Shown piece by piece: positions 53,190 through 64,000 of a DNA stretch of 64,000 nucleotides. The stretch covers positions 18,247,816 through 18,311,815 of the forward strand of contig OX459101.1 of NCBI GenBank assembly GCA_949775045.1. Direction: 5' to 3'. This stretch comes from Metridium senile (lineage: Eukaryota; Cnidaria; Anthozoa; Actiniaria; Metridiidae). The translations under genes were made by a program, and so were the position numbers. The notes below the pieces were generated by a model that worked only from the letters and a program-made list of their open reading frames with translations, had not been told where the DNA came from and made no database searches. Position 1 is the first letter of the stretch. Each line of letters starts with the position of its first letter.

Positions 53190-54600
53190 CACTTTTAATG
53201 TTTACAACATAAGCCCGGAACATGAGCGGCTGTGTTGTATCGGCAGTTCAAAAACTCATTAACCCTTTGGTGCCTGTCTTTGCAAATGTCGTTCCATATG
53301 GAACGATGACTTCAAAAATTCTAGCTCTCTCGCTTTGAAAGTCATGGCTCTAAAACGTAATTATCTGTGTTGCCTGGTAAGTTCCACACATCTGACACTT
53401 AATTGATCATCTGAGATCCGAATTTGTAAAATATAGAGTCCTTTGTGTTAAGGTGAACGTTAAAATGTGCATTTTGGCGAAATAGCTAGAACAACCATAA
53501 TAAAAGTCATTTTTCATCTCTGATTTTAATGCAAATAATATCATTTAAAAAACAAAAATCGGCATTCTCAGAACACATCAGCCCCAGTTCTTTTGATTTC
53601 TTAACTTTTTATGTTCAAACATCTTCTACGAGCCGCACATCAGCCTTTTTTATTTAGCCTACTAACGCAAAACTCGTTTCTCCATTTAATAACGAAAAGC
53701 ATTGTGGGTAATTATGCAAATTTTCGACAGCACATGGCACAGATCCCAATTCTTTATGGATTTTTTATTATTTAGTGCCCAGTCACCCGCACCAACCGGA
53801 CACAAATTGCACCGATTGCCATCTTTACAAGGCAAAACTCACTAAAATTGCCTTGGTTGGTACTGGTGTCGTCTACCACAAGACGACCAGGAAAGCGATT
53901 TTACTCCAACGACGCCATTGTCAATAGACACAACGACCTGCGCTATTTTCTTTGTAAAATTGAATTCGTCCAAAAGTGCGTCTCCACCACCTAGACAAAC
54001 TTAATGATGCATGACTAGGGGCTCTTGTAGTAGCAAATGACTGAAAAAAAAACACTTACAAACTGGATTTTAGCTCAATTCAGGGTCAAAGTGTTGACTC
54101 GGAATTGAACGAGCTAAAATCCGCAAGGCGTTCCTGGAAACCTTGAGCCATCGGTAGTTCGAAACAGCAACAGTTTCCCTAGCAACGCCTTATTTGGAAT
54201 TGAAATCGATTTTTTAACTTTTCGCACCAAAAATAGTCAAAAATCCAATAAAAAATCCAATAAAAATTTTTAAATCCTGATAAAACACTCCTGCTCGTTT
54301 ATTAAACATTACATACAATCGCAAGCCGAAGGCGCGCGATTGTATAGCCGATACAACACGGACGCGAATGATGTAAACGGCTTAAAAAATGTCTAGGTTA
54401 GCTCTTTCATGCATTACCAAAATGTTCAAGATTAAAGTAAATCTCTCCGAGAAATTACAAGTTAAAACTTATGCAAATCAGGATATACAACACTAGTGTT
54501 GTATCAGATTTACAACACTCGTCATGGTCATGGTTTCTTTTGAAAATGTCTCATTAATTATATATTCATGATTTTTTTAATAAATATTACACTTCTTTTC
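53190..54600. other. Intergenic sequence without a supported gene
   Basis: No long frame. About 54278-54308 matches one arm of the hairpin at 16406-16506. Confidence 0.4.
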
Positions 54601-54630
54601 ACGGGTTAGTGTTAACAACTCTATGTAAGG

Positions 54631-54748
54631 GTTAGATGATGAACGCGAGTGTCCTATGGGATATAGAGTCTCGAGCATTAGATAGAAGGCCACGAGGGCG
54701 CAGTAAGATACTCTATGTCCCATAGGACACGAGCGTTCATTATCTAAC
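54631..54748. repeat. Hairpin element
   Basis: GTTAGATGATGAACGCGAGT and its inverse flank a short loop. A second hairpin (CTCACTGGCGAGG / CCTCGCCAGTGG) lies at 54822-54882. Confidence 0.7.
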
Positions 54749-54989
54749 TGTCTTAGAATATGACCATACCCACGAAGAATGGCTTACTATATTGTACTTG
54801 TAATGCATTGTAAACGTCTATATAGTATCTCACTGGCGAGGTGGCAAAACAATAAATAACAAAATGCCTCGCCAGTGGAATACTATATTTAGATACTATA
54901 GGATATAGAACACTGTAATACAGTCATCTGATTGGCTGAGTGGATGTGATCATTTTCTAATATGAATTAATTAGTAGTACAAATTATTG

Positions 54990-55110
54990 TCCACTGGGTA
55001 TTAGTAAACCTTTCTAAAATCTACCTCGTGACTTTCTAAAAACAGTTTCGTAAGCTACCAGCCTCGGACCGGTAAAAAGAAGTCGCTTACGAGAACCAGC
55101 AAAACATGCA
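54990..55110. repeat. Copy of the gene-end flank at 29260-29440
   Basis: Shares CAGCCTCGGACCGGTAAAAAG and neighbouring bases. It places the expected 3' end of gene C between here and 57286. Confidence 0.7.
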
Positions 55111-55198
55111 GAAAGCATGATATCATGAAGATATCTATTGATAAATAACACACACACACACATATAGATATATATATATATATATATATAGAACACGA

Positions 55199-55868
55199 GT
55201 TTGTTATCAATGATAAATATTCTGTGATGCCTATATCACACGATAAATAACAATCAGAATAGTTTGTTGTCAGTGATAAATATAATGCCTATATCACACG
55301 ATAAATAACACTTATAATAGTTTGTTGTCAGTGATAAATATAATGCCTATATCACACGATAAATAACACTTAGAATAGTTTGTTGTCAGTGATAAATATA
55401 ATGCCTATATCACACGATAAATAACGCTTATAATAGTTTGTTGTCAGTGATAAATATAATGCCTATATCACACGATAAATAACACTTAGAATAGTTTGTT
55501 GTCAGTGATAAATATAATGCCTATATCACACGATAAATAACGCTTAGAATAGTTTGTTGTCAGTGATAAATATAATGCCTATATCACACGATAAATAACA
55601 ATCAGAATAGTTTGTTGTCAGTGATAAATATAATGCCTATATCACACGATAAATAACACTTAGAATAGTTTGTTGTCAGTGATAAATATAATGCCTATAT
55701 CACACGATAAATAACAATCAGAATAGTTTGTTGTCAGTGATAAATATAATGCCTATATCACACGATAAATAACACTTAGAATAGTTTGTTGTCAGTGATA
55801 AATATAATGCCTATATCACACGATAAATAACGCTTAGAATAGTTTGTTGTCAGTGATAAATATAATGC
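55199..55868. repeat. 58-bp satellite, about 11-12 copies
   Basis: Unit around TTTGTTGTCAGTGATAAATA with CCTATATCACACGATAAATAAC. Copies are very similar; the variable spot is AACACTTA / AACGCTTA / AACAATCA. Confidence 0.95.
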
Positions 55869-56033
55869 TTTCATGTATCACATGTTAATATCAAATTTCA
55901 TGCACTGTACAAAATCTGAGTTCCCCATTGGTTCAAATTGATCACGTGGAGTGCAGTATTTCGTCGATAACGCACGCAAAGCGTATTTCAGTGAACTCAA
56001 TTTTAATATTAAAAGAGTTCGAGACTTTTCGTT

Positions 56034-56154
56034 CGTTCTTTATCGGCAAATACAGTCACTTGCTGACTGTTCAATGAACTAGAAATTCCTTCAGTATTTA
56101 AAATTTCTCGTTCATTGAACAGTCAGTGCGTGCCCGTATTTGTCGATAAAGAAC
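56034..56154. repeat. Hairpin with CGGCAAATACAG arms
   Basis: TTCTTTATCGGCAAATACAG and its near-inverse flank an AAATTTC-rich loop. Confidence 0.65.
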
Positions 56155-56796
56155 TCACTTCAGTCTCTAACCTCTAAATTATAAATAACATTTAAATTAT
56201 AACAAGAATTTGTTATCAGTAATAAATATAATGCAAACACCACTAAAATGTGTGCCACGAGCTCTGTCTGTCAGGCAACATGCTATAGATCTTATACATA
56301 TAATCATAGTTAGTAGAGGGAAATGGTTAGGAAGCCTTTTGTTGTAGTTTTTTGTACGCTCTTTTTTAAGCGTGACCCTGCACAACCTTTTGTTTCGCAA
56401 TTTGTTTAGCCATATTGGATATATACGTCTGAGTGAACAGACCAAAAATCATTATTTTGAATCTTGTTTCAAAATACTCAACTGAGATTTAGAACAAATA
56501 TTACAATATTTCTTACAATAATATCATAGAAAAAGTGTTGACTCATTTTGCAGGGGGAGGTTTATTTTTATTTTCATTTGCACAAATTGTGATGACCCCT
56601 CTCCCCAAAATGCCTTTTGTTTCTATTAGCTCCGACCGGTTGTGTAACATAAAAAGTGTTGTTCCTTCTCTATTTGCACAAGCACCTACCACTACCTGTA
56701 AATAATGACCTGTGGTTATGATTATGATGTAGTTTTAGTCCATCCCTTAGTGCGGTGCAGTATGTTTGCTAGTAATTTAGTAACTTCAAATAATTG
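56155..56796. other. Intergenic sequence without a supported gene
   Basis: An 82-codon minus frame (56197-56445) has no recognised feature and no match to exons 17-18 of gene B. Confidence 0.4.
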
Positions 56797-57135
56797 ATTG
56801 GTTGGTTGGTTGGTTGGTTGGTTAGTTTGTTGGTTGGTTGATTGTTTCAATGCTTGTTTCGTTGGTTGGTTGGTTGTTTTGTTGGTTGGTTGATAATTAA
56901 GTAGGCTGGTTGGTTGGCTGATGGGTTGGTTGGTTGGTTGATAAGTAGGTTGGTTGGTTGATTAGTTAGTCTGGTTGTTTCGTTGGTTGGTTGGTTGGTT
57001 GGTTGGTTGGTTGGTTGGTTGGTTGGTTGGTTGGTTAGTTGGTTGGTTGGTTGGTTGGTTGGTTGGTTGGTTGGTTGGTTGGTTGGTTGGTTGGTTGGTT
57101 GGTTGGTTGGTTGGTTGGTTGGTTGGTTGGTTGGT
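56797..57135. repeat. (GGTT)n minisatellite at the expected place of exon 17 of gene C
   Basis: GGTT tetramers with GATTGTTT / GCTGAT interruptions at first, then about 35 pure units. It starts about 150 bp beyond the exon 16 donor of gene C. Confidence 0.95.
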
Positions 57136-57599
57136 TTGTGGTTGGTTGTGTTTTTTTCCCGTAAATTGGTTGTTTTGTTGGCAGTTAAGTAGGCTGGTTG
57201 GCTAGCTGATCGGTTGGTTGGTATAGCAGGTTAATTGTTGAGATAACTGGTTTGTTGTTATGTGTGATCTGTTTAGTATTCTTACCTCTATCCAATTTCC
57301 TGTATCCTGTCATCATTAATGTTCGGTCAAGTCGGCACAGGAAAACGACTCCTAAAACCGCTCCTTTAGCAACACGCGACAGTCCTGACCATAATCCAAC
57401 CAAGATATTTAGAAAGAAGAAGAAATACGACATAATGTCAAACAAACGCCTGAAACATAAAAAATGGAAAAATACAGTGAGAAAGAAGATGAGAAGGCAA
57501 ATGAATGGAATAGATGAGATGAGAAGACAAAAGAACAGGAGAAAAGGAAGAGGAGAGGAGAGAAGGAAGATGAGAGAAGGAAGAGGAAAGGTTAGAATG

Positions 57600-57800
57600 T
57601 CAGGGCCGTGACGATTGATGTTTTCTCGTGATGAATCCCGACTTTTTTACACAAACGTTTGATCCCTGATCCCTTGATCTCTGAATTCATTCATACGATT
57701 CCGATCCTTCTTCTCTGATCCCTGATCCCAGCTGATTTGGACTTTGTAATCCCCGATCCCAGGCTTGTGGTGCCTGCTCCCACATTTCTCGTGACATCCC
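57600..57800. repeat. GATCCCTGATCCC-rich stretch in intron 15 of gene C
   Basis: Several GATCCCTGATCCC / CTCCCTGATTCC motifs flanked by inverted TCGTGA. Probably a degraded MITE. Confidence 0.4.
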
Positions 57801-58084
57801 TTTAAAAAAATCTATACAAGAGGGCGTGACAAGATGACGTGATAAGATGGCGTTACCTGTTGTCAATGGTAACTGTCAGATCGGGGTATGTTCTGTCACA
57901 AAACACAAACTTGCACAGCAACACAACTGCAAGCCATATAAGTAACGGAGATATAACCACAGGCCTGCACAGTAAATGGAGTAGATAAAATATAGTAAAT
58001 AGGACATAACTTATACAATGGATTCAAGACAAGGCTGGAGTAGATCAAATACAGTGAATGTAAGATTTATCCACTAAAGCATTG

Positions 58085-58440
58085 ACTTGAATCAATTGTT
58101 TCTTGGAACAAACTGCCATCTTATTTACGAAATGAACTTAATTTTAATCATTTTAAATCATCACTTAAAACCCTTTTTTTAATATTGTATATAATTAGCT
58201 TTTAATATTTGATGGTAGCTTTTTATTGTAATCTTCTTTTTTAATATCCAGCATCTAATATATATTGAAAATCGTATATATTTTAGAATTTTACATTTTA
58301 CATTTTGTGTAATTTTTTTTGTCCTGTAAGTTCCTTTTGTGTATCTTATTCATTTATTGCGCATTTGATTATATACATATAGGTATTTGCGCTATATAAG
58401 TAATAAAGATTATTATTATTATCAGTCAAACGAATTTGGG
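58085..58440 (+). pseudogene. 3' end of a CR1/L2-like LINE
   Basis: A short frame reads SWNKLPSYLRNELNFNHFKS, the usual C-terminus of such RT proteins, then a 3' UTR ending GCGCTATATAAGTAATAAAG and ATT repeats. It lies in intron 14 of gene C. Confidence 0.65.
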
Positions 58441-58995
58441 AAGCGTCTACTGACAATATAATACTTACAGTAGAAAAAGAAAGAATTCTTTCAGTACTTT
58501 AAATAGTACTTCTCTGGTATACATCATGTCAATGAGTTGGCATACCAAAATCGGTAACAATAGGAAAAATGTGGAGATGGACACGACAATATAACCTATC
58601 AAAAGAATTCACAACAAACTTGATGAACATTTATTCATTATTATGGGATAGATGGACGAATGAATGGATAGATGACATGACATGACATGATCATCGGAAG
58701 AATCAATCAATTTCAATTTCAATTTTATTTACACTATTTACTTGCTGTACATATATTAGAGTATACTAATACAGTTTTACAGTTAGATGAATAAAGAAAT
58801 AATTTATGTATCACTCAGCCTGTCAATCAATCAATAAATCGTTTGATCAGCCAGTCAGTCAATCGGTTAGTTTTGTCTATACATAAACTAAATGCTGATA
58901 ACTATATAGCGAGAGTTTACTTACCAATAGCAGTAAAGCCAATTTGATACCCACAAAAACGGAGACATTTCAACACCATCACAATCACTGTATCA

Positions 58996-59069
58996 TCATA
59001 AGCATCATAACTATCATTATCATTATCATCATCATCATCATCCGCAGCAGCACCATCATCATAAACATT

Positions 59070-59130
<61 letters not shown>

Positions 59131-59267
59131 GTAGCATCATTATCAGCACCATCATCAATATTATCAGCATCATCACCTTCACTGCCATCATCATCACCCC
59201 CATCATCCCCAACACCATCACTATTACCATCACCACCATCGCCATCATCATAACCACCACCACCACC

Positions 59268-59356
<89 letters not shown>

Positions 59357-59363
59357 TATCATA
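58996..59363. repeat. (ATC)n-rich intron 12 of gene C
   Basis: Longer than in genes A and B. Its 3' side (transcript sense) reaches into the acceptor of exon 13. Confidence 0.9.
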
Positions 59364-60734
59364 CTAACCACAAGAGTTTTAGGGTTCATATGTTCATCTG
59401 GTAGTAGTCCTCTTCTTGTTTGGTATGTTTTAAGAACATCTGATCTGCCGTGTTTATCATTGGAAATAGTGTCATCAAGATACTGATGAAAGCATGCGCG
59501 CTGATGCAGTTACAGCGATAATTGTTGTTATAATTTAAAGTTCCCATAACTATTTATATATATATAATTGTATTTACAAAAACCAAATACTTGTAGAAGG
59601 GAACGCATCTCCCTGGTGCTTCTTAGCCAACACCCACAAAAGGAAAGTATGAGATACTTCCCGACGGTATTCCCCATTATATTTCCCACAGTGTTTTACT
59701 ATAAAAGTGGTGGCTGAGATGCATTTGTTAGTTAAGTTCCTGCTTGGAAAGTAGAAATTAAAATCACATAAAGATCCCTCAACGTGCCTCATACATAGTT
59801 TAACAGTTGTATCGCGACTAGGAAACTGTGAATTTTTTTTTTCGATCTGTCAATCAGTTTGGAGGTGGAGCTTACATCAAAAATAACCAATGACTGTACG
59901 AGTTACGCACAACTGATCGACGGATCGGAAAAGCCTAAAATCTGGTCCATACCTGTGACTTCGTAAAAACAAACATAGCTGAACTACAGCAACCAAACTA
60001 CCAAGGAGAAGTGCTGATGTCAAATAGTCTGACAAAAAAAAAAGATTAATGAGTGTGAAAATATATTAATAAATAAATAAATTGAGGAGAAGGTGCTGCA
60101 TTTGTACGTGTAATCTACAAATGGTTAGTCATTCACATTAATGATGTTAAACCGAGGTCCCATTATCCTGATAAATTAACATTGTAAATATATGTATGAA
60201 TAATAAAAAAGTAATCAAAGGGAGCACTCATTATTTATGGTGGGGTAAATTATAAGGAGGTGTTGAATTTTCAAGGAGGGGTTTTTGGGTTTTTGGAGGC
60301 TTGTGAAGAAGGGGTTACTAATTTTCTAGGCAATTGATCATGAGGGAGGAGATCACAAAAAATATCATGAAAAACATTATTATGTCAAATAAGGGAGGCT
60401 TTGTGACAATTTCTGAATTTGAAGCAACAAACCACCCATCCCCTATCACACAATAAATAATGGCCGCTCGAGCACCCTCATAAAGAATAGTTTTATTACC
60501 AAGTAGGACCATAGCATATTCAGCAAGCGGTTTCCCTAGTGTTGGCACAAAAACCTTTCTGGAAGCTGTCATGAGCAAGAGGAAGTAGAGTGTGAGCTGT
60601 AAAAACAACAAATCAAATATAACTTTTAAAGTTAAGTTTTGTTTGAGTTGATAATATATAATTACCATTTTACACGATAATAAGAAAAAACATTACTTAA
60701 TTTATGGATATATTTAAAATAGATTATTCCAAAT

Positions 60735-62205
60735 TTTGACAATAAAGTTCTGCGATAAGACATTGAAAATTTAAGTTTTTACACGACGTTTCGACGTTAT
60801 CAAACGCCAGTATCAAGTGAAAATGATACACTTATAAACATGAATAATAATGAGTTAAAATTACAATAAAGGTAAAGAAAACAATAATTAAGAACAATAC
60901 AAAGAATGAAAAACAAAAAATCAAGTGAATAATTTTGCCTTAATAGAGTCACTTTGAGTGTTCAACTTAGGCTTAATTGTTCTTATAAAAAGCATTTCGT
61001 TGATTAGCTTGTATGAATTAGTTAGATTTAGTAGATTAATGTTCCCATGGATCTCTTTGAAGTGTTGGCCAATAGCAGAGGTTTTGTGACCAGCAATGCG
61101 TTGATGTAGATGGCGCGCCGTATATCCGATGTAATCTGCAGCAAACAGATCACATTAAAAAATATATACAACACAATGTTGGTTAATCATAGTTGGCTTT
61201 TGTTCTTTGTATTTTAGAGCTTCTTCAATTTTTTTTTTCTTGTAAAAACCGGCGCCAATCTTTGTACTCAGTTCTCTCAACTGCCTTCTAACAGCATCGG
61301 CCGATGTTTGATCTTTAAAGGGAATCTTGGCCCATAAAGTGTCGTCTGAAGCTGGCTTGGAGCTAGAATCAGATGTAAGGCGATCGTTCCTTAAACTTGT
61401 TAATAGCTGAATTAATCATATCAATAGGGTAGCCAAGACGAGTAAACATCGATCGTAAGTGATTACATTCCTCAATAAATGATTCATGATCACGTGTTGA
61501 TGACATCTCTTTTGCACGGTGAAGCATGGTTTGAAGTAAAACAGCGTTTGTAGCAATTATCAGTATGACTCTGAAAGTGAAGTAGCAAACCAGAATTGGT
61601 AGGCTTACGATAGACTTGTGTCTGTAATCTATTGCTATCTTTCATGGTTGCAATGCCAATAAATGGGACGGATTTGTCAACAGAGAGTTCCATTGTGAAA
61701 TTAATGTTAGGATGTAAACCATTAAGAAGACAAATCAAATCGTATTTCCGCCATCTTTTTTCACGTTAATTTAAGTTGTCATGGCAACACCAATTGAATT
61801 GAAATTGACATAAATCATAACTTCAATCTATGCTATGTATCTGGTGCAAGATACATCTTGATCAGATTAGGGAAAGTTGATCAATTTGCTAAATGAACAT
61901 TGGAAGTGTGGTCATTAAACAACTAGTACTGGGAAACACCTTTTAAAAGCCCAAGTTGAACACTCAAATTGACTCTATTAAGGCAAAAGTATTCACTTAA
62001 TTGATTTGTTTTTGTATTTCATTCTTTGTATTGTTCTTAATTATTGTTTTCTTTACCTTTATTGTAATTTTCATTCATTGTTATTCATGTTTATAAGTGT
62101 ATCATTTTCACTTGATAATTATAATGGCGTTTGATAACGTCGAAACGTCGTGTAAAAACTTTGTACATTTCAATGTCTTATCGCAGAACTTTATTGTCAA
62201 ATGTA
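60735..62205 (-). mobile_element. Penelope-like element fragment with an inverted tail copy
   Basis: Minus-strand frames at about 60935-61740 give RT C-terminal pieces (VPFIGIATMKDSNRLQ, VYRKPTNSG) and, in other frames, a GIY-YIG-type endonuclease end (ADYIGYTARHLHQRIAGHKT, then KEIHGN). The element's 3' tail (60735-60985) recurs inverted at 61945-62205, a layout often seen for Penelope-like insertions. Frameshifts and stops make it dead. It sits in intron 9 of gene C. Confidence 0.72.
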
Positions 62206-63559
62206 TTTCCAAATCTTTACTTATACAGATTATTGTAAACAATAGGAAAAAAATCTAAGATACAGTGCTAAGTACTGTAACTATTAATTGTAAATTAGTA
62301 ATAGAAAGAAATTTAGGATACAGTACTTAGTACTGTATTAATTAATAATAAACAATTATGTACTGTTAATCGTTGAAATAAAAAAATAACTTATTTTATA
62401 TACCAGGGGAGGTAACACCCAGATACAATCTTTTACAAATTAAAAATGTCGACAAAATGTGATTTTTGAGTAAAAACTGCATAAAAACGTACTTTGGTCT
62501 ATAAAAATCTCCCCCTCCCCCTCCCCCTCCCCCTAATTAAACCGATGTTGCATGACGGCTAAAGCATTGTCGAACCCAACCATATATACCAACATTAACC
62601 AGGGACTAAGGGGCAGGGTCAGGGGGCCAGGGCACCTCTTTGCATTTTGATGAGAATAATGATGACTTGTATTTAACAGTCATTTATTATTGTGCACGTG
62701 TAGTTGCTCCCGCCTTCGCCGGTCACGTGCCTTGGTTATCATTTCAGTCTGGCTACGGCCCTGGTATATTTGATGCCGTAATAAATGAATTTATATTGAA
62801 TTGAGAAGAAATTATTAACAAGATCAATGATAAGTACCTGATAGACGAATATGAAAGACACAAACACTGCTGATAGAAACTGTGTTGAAAACTTGAAGTC
62901 TGAAAGCAATGGAAAGCACAGGTACTGTTAACGGAGCTCCCGCGCGGGTCCAAGGCCTGCACGAGCGGAGAACTATACCTAAGAAAAAATGGTAACGCAT
63001 CGAGTTGACTTTTTATGGCTTACCACAGGAAGCCCATGGTACTTCAGTACGTACAACGACGTCTGTGTACATCGCGATGCTGATTGGCCGTTTCACTTCG
63101 GCGGGAATAAATAAATCTATCGCCCTCCCAAGCTGTCTGTTTAAACTTTTTACAAGCTAAGTTTTTGTATCCACAAAAAAGACAAACAAACAAAAGACAA
63201 TAACGGAAAGCTACCTAGAGACAGAGCTCTCATTACTTTCTCCGTTGCTTTTTTAATGTAAATCTGTTATACTTAAAATGAATGAAATAGTCATTATGAG
63301 ATAAAATGCTAAAATCGTACTACTTTTGACAAAGATTGTAGCTTGTTTTTTTTCAAATGTAACAGTTCTATATATAATAATACAAGCATTAGAAATACGG
63401 GCTCAAGTCATTAGTTTTTTGACATTGATATACTAATACTAAAAACTAAAGATATCAATACCTGGTCGAGATACATAGATCGTGTGTATCAAAGTCACAT
63501 ACCAACTGAAGGTTCACTCTCCTGTGCCACTCTGAAAAAATCAATTATACAATAAGAGA

Positions 63560-63822
63560 TCAAAGTTCAAGTGATATTTCAAGTCAAGTCAAAATAAGCC
63601 AAATTGTGAAAAGACAAGTTAAGCCAAATCAAGCCAAATTGAGAAAAGACAAGGCAAGGCAAGTCAGATCAAGTCAAGTCAATTTAAGTCAAGTCAAGTC
63701 GATTCAAGTCAAGTCGATTCAAGTCAAGTCAAGTCGATTCAAGTCAAGTCAAGTCGATTCAAGTCAAGTCAAGGTGATACAAGTCAATTCAAGTCAAGTT
63801 GTTTCAAGTCAAGTCAAGTCAA
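63560..63822. repeat. (AAGTC)n-rich intron 7 of gene C
   Basis: AAGTC pentamers with GATTC interruptions, as in genes A and B. Confidence 0.92.
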
Positions 63823-64000
63823 GTCTTCTACCTTTTTCTGTGTAGACTGTTTTCCAGCAGCATGACAACGTGGTTCCTGTCAATGTCTTCAGCAACAGAT
63901 TCATCTTGTTCTGTAATGTGTAGCTGTACAAACACAGTATGTTAGCAACCAATATGAAAAAGGCCAATAGAGGTAACTACATTTCAGCAACTACAATCTC

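Larger units (their letters stand above)
57286..63923 (-). pseudogene. STRA6-like gene C, exons 7-16 seen, signs of decay
   Basis: Exons, 5' to 3': 63832-63923, 63462-63531, 62838-62899, 60500-60596, 59953-60028, 59369-59444, 58925-about 58970, 58469-58595, 57857-57964, 57286-57449. The 5' exons lie beyond the window. Most exons are in frame and close to genes A and B. Three defects stand out. Exon 8 has 5 extra bases and runs into a stop. Exon 13 has lost its AG acceptor next to the ATC repeat. Exons 17-18 are absent before gene B, replaced by the GGTT array, hairpin and 58-bp satellite. It may be a pseudogene; altered splicing cannot be excluded. Confidence 0.75.

Noticed and set aside
55199..55868. 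Possible CRISPR array
   Set aside because: Units are identical over their whole length with no unique spacers, and the genome is animal. It is a satellite; the 90-bp array at 2051 is rejected likewise.
58985..59486. Long Ile- and Met/Val-rich frames
   Set aside because: Readings of the ATC trinucleotide repeat in intron 12 of gene C; the same occurs at 10389-10800.

Overview
The window reads as nuclear DNA of an intron-rich animal, probably a marine invertebrate. It is AT-rich by eye and crowded with microsatellites, foldback elements and eukaryote-only retrotransposons (Ngaro/DIRS, RLE-type LINEs, Penelope-like). I cannot name the species. No rRNA, complete tRNA, CRISPR array or prokaryotic operon was found.

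The host content is a tandem array of three STRA6-like genes (vitamin A/retinol transport receptor family), all on the minus strand and in the order C, B, A along transcription. Gene B (30079-45932) shows 18 coding exons joined by GT-AG introns with consistent phases up to a stop; only the first coding exon is unrecognised. Gene A (9378-22232) shows exons 1-14; its last four exons should lie just left of position 1. Gene C (57286-63923) shows exons 7-16; its 5' exons lie beyond 64000. C looks decayed: 5 nt extra in exon 8, no acceptor for exon 13, and the last two exons missing. The same introns carry the same simple repeats in the paralogues, so the duplications copied introns and flanks.

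Transposons explain most of the rest. Intron 14 of gene A holds a terminal-inverted-repeat element (about 621-9326). Inside it is a nearly complete Ngaro retrotransposon (1389-8287) with split direct repeats and Gag, RT/RNase H and tyrosine recombinase frames. The Ngaro frames each open directly after a phase-matched splice acceptor. This suggests that one 47-codon leader exon is spliced alternatively to all three. Intron 4 of gene B holds a long (AAT)n tract with two RLE-type LINE insertions, one of them with an intact 1261-codon frame. Intron 9 of gene C holds a Penelope-like fragment.

The intergenic stretches (22233-30078 and 45933-57285) hold foldback elements and MITEs. The clearest is a pair of nested foldback elements of one family (49133-53065 containing 50154-52331). 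The outer one has a perfect 9-bp target duplication and a paralogous empty site near 29053. One arm of the inner one carries about 820 bp of pure ATTT repeat that the other arm lacks.

Work was by reading only. Family names rest on motif memory; no alignment or database search was run.
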